DNA from: Edaphochlamys debaryana | Lineage: Eukaryota; Chlorophyta; Chlorophyceae; Chlamydomonadales | Length of the DNA stretch: 64,000 bases | Direction: 5' to 3' | Assembly: GCA_016858145.1 (NCBI GenBank) | Contig: JAEHOE010000008.1 | Span: 1,612,001 to 1,676,000, forward strand | In this document: positions 62,427 through 64,000 of the stretch, piece after piece | Position numbering within the stretch: position 1 is the first letter of the stretch | How the letters are laid out: every line of letters begins with the position of its first letter | Notes under the pieces: model-generated | Told to the model about the DNA's origin: nothing | The model's database searches: none | What the model saw: the letters and a program-made list of their open reading frames with translations, nothing else | Made by a program: the position numbers and the translations under genes

Positions 62427-64000
62427 GGGCGACGGGGAATGAGGGGTTGTGGTGGAAGGATGTGGGTTGTGCATTTTGTAGCAGGCCTGGCGGTGATGTA
62501 ACGTATCTGCTTGTGGACGGTTCTTGAACTCAAGGCAAAGGGGCGGTGTTCGGCGATGGGGTGTGGGCAAGATGGGCGGGTGGGGGGTCGGCAGGATAAG
62601 CACGCGTTGAGGCGATGGCTCTGCAGCCTCTGCTTCCTAGACCTCGTCCAGGGGTGCTGGAGCGGGCATTCCAGAATTGAAACCGGCGGGCTGGCGATAG
62701 ACTCGCTTGCAACAATGCTGGACTCATGACATGCATACGGCAGCCTGAGACATTGGCAGAGGCGTAGGCTACAAGGCCCAGTTGAAGAGCCTTCTCAGCC
62801 GCACACTGCCGTAACGGTGTGAAGGCCAGGCCCTGTGGGACACCGCCCACCTGCCCCCATCGACTCCTGTGCAACGGCAGCAGCCGCCCTCCGCGCATCT
62901 AGCCCCTCAGCACCTCCCTCTGTGGCCAAATTGTCCGCCGTGCCTGCACAACCAACTCCGCAGAAGGGGGCGAGCCTCATTTATGCACCAGCCGCATCGT
63001 TGACCAGAGACGCTGAGAGGTCCAAACTTCCAATAGAGAGAGGTACAGGCGACCTGCCCTATTATGCAACACTTTGTGCCTGGTGGGCCCTGGGACAGGC
63101 TTACACTTGCGCCATGACCCCACCCTTGCAATGCCAGCTGTATTTAGGGGTCTGAGAGGGGCCACTAGCGCTGGGACGCGTGGTTCCTACTCTTGGGCGC
63201 GTACGGGGCCATCTGGCTAAAGGGGTCAGAAATGGGGGTGTGGCCAGCATCCGCCCTATCGTGCAACACCCTGTCTGAGCGCTTAACCACCGTTTTCGAG
63301 CTCCCTCGCGCACCCCAGGGACCCCATACGGCACTATGGTGCCGGTAAAGTCCCACTGGCCTGAAGCAAGCAACCCGCGTGGGAGTCCTGGGGACATGTC
63401 GGGTATGAGCATGCGCTCCACCCGAGAAGACAAGTTTGACCCAAACGCCCGCCGAGGCCAGTCTGATCAGCCAAGGATAGTGCTACAGTACTGTTGATGC
63501 GTGGCATAGGGCTGCCATAGCAACGGGTGAAGTTTACGGAGGTCAATGTCGTCGCGGCGACTAGGGATGCTCGAACACAAACTCGCGCAACGCCACGAAG
63601 TCCTCCAGTCGACCAAGATTCCGCGTCAGTATAGCGTACGAATACCTTATTCACGCGCGGTTATGGGCTTTGCCTATGTTTGGTGGGGTCGAGCTCCCAT
63701 TGACGCACCCATGCGTGTCGAAACCCTGGGCACCCAAAAGCCAACCCCGCCTAAATGTAACCCGGCAGGCCTCAAGGGTACCCTTAGGACACCTTAAGTC
63801 CGGGAGTGCGCTTTCTGAACCGCAAAGCCCAGCAAGAAAGGGCGGGTGTTGCACGTTAGGGACTGTGCACATTGGGGCAGTTCACCTCTTTCTTCTTCTT
63901 TCCAACACAGCACGATACCTGCATGCCGCCACCTGTTCATGGCACCGGCTGCCAGCTGTAGCTACGTGCCTCACGGCCGCAGCAGCCCTCTGCACATCTA
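62427..64000. other. Right-end flank without a recognised gene
   Basis: Begins with the 3' UTR of the coiled-coil gene. The remainder is less GC-rich than the genes, with only short open frames. A minus-strand 29-codon stretch ending at TAG 63561-63563 (..LTRNLGRLEDFVALREFVFEHP) has coding-like residues but no acceptor or partner exon was found. Nothing else supportable. Confidence 0.4.
62497..62501 (+). other. Polyadenylation signal (TGTAA) of the coiled-coil gene
   Basis: TGTAA, the standard volvocine poly(A) signal, 71 bases after the TGA stop; cleavage expected 10-20 bases further. Confidence 0.65.

Overview
The window is nuclear DNA of a volvocine green alga (Chlamydomonas/Volvox type). 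This rests on very high GC, dense short introns with GTG(A/C/G)-type donors and C-rich acceptors, TGTAA polyadenylation signals, long Ala/Gln/Pro/Gly low-complexity runs inside proteins, and a nuclear SecA gene with a plastid-type leader. The species cannot be named from the sequence. All gene models were spliced by hand; in the eleven main models every exon junction kept the reading frame, which is the main support for boundaries.

Layout. 5-7895 (-): N-terminal half of the largest TFIIIC subunit, running off the left edge. 8643-13516 (+): a 1272-residue Pro/Tyr/Gln-rich protein with a LOTUS-like patch. 14807-17023 (-): a C-terminal RING protein. 18234-20583 (-): a MnmM/YtqB-type RNA methyltransferase. 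21065-24441 (+): a compact RLK/Pelle-type kinase. 25516-27990 (-): an unrecognised protein. 28790-29753 (-): a weak gene candidate. 30397-36280 (+): a phage-type DNA adenine methyltransferase-like protein. 36988-39000 (-): a kinase with an in-frame TAG. 40127-43061 (-): an unrecognised 668-residue protein. 44267-52737 (-): plastid SecA1 in 21 exons. 53339-62426 (+): a 23-exon coiled-coil protein, possibly TSNAXIP1-like. 62427-64000: no gene found.

The genes are ordinary single eukaryotic units, not operons. Several are divergent pairs likely sharing promoter DNA (TFIIIC/LOTUS-like, methyltransferase/kinase, SecA/coiled-coil). The most unusual item is at 30397-36280. An N-terminal module and a Dam-type methyltransferase core both look like bacteriophage proteins. 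The catalytic NPPY-type motif reads FPPV, and about 1,200 residues of low-complexity sequence split the last strand from the core. Second is an inverted copy of the 3' end of the 21-24 kb kinase gene, lying in the 3' flank of its convergent neighbour.
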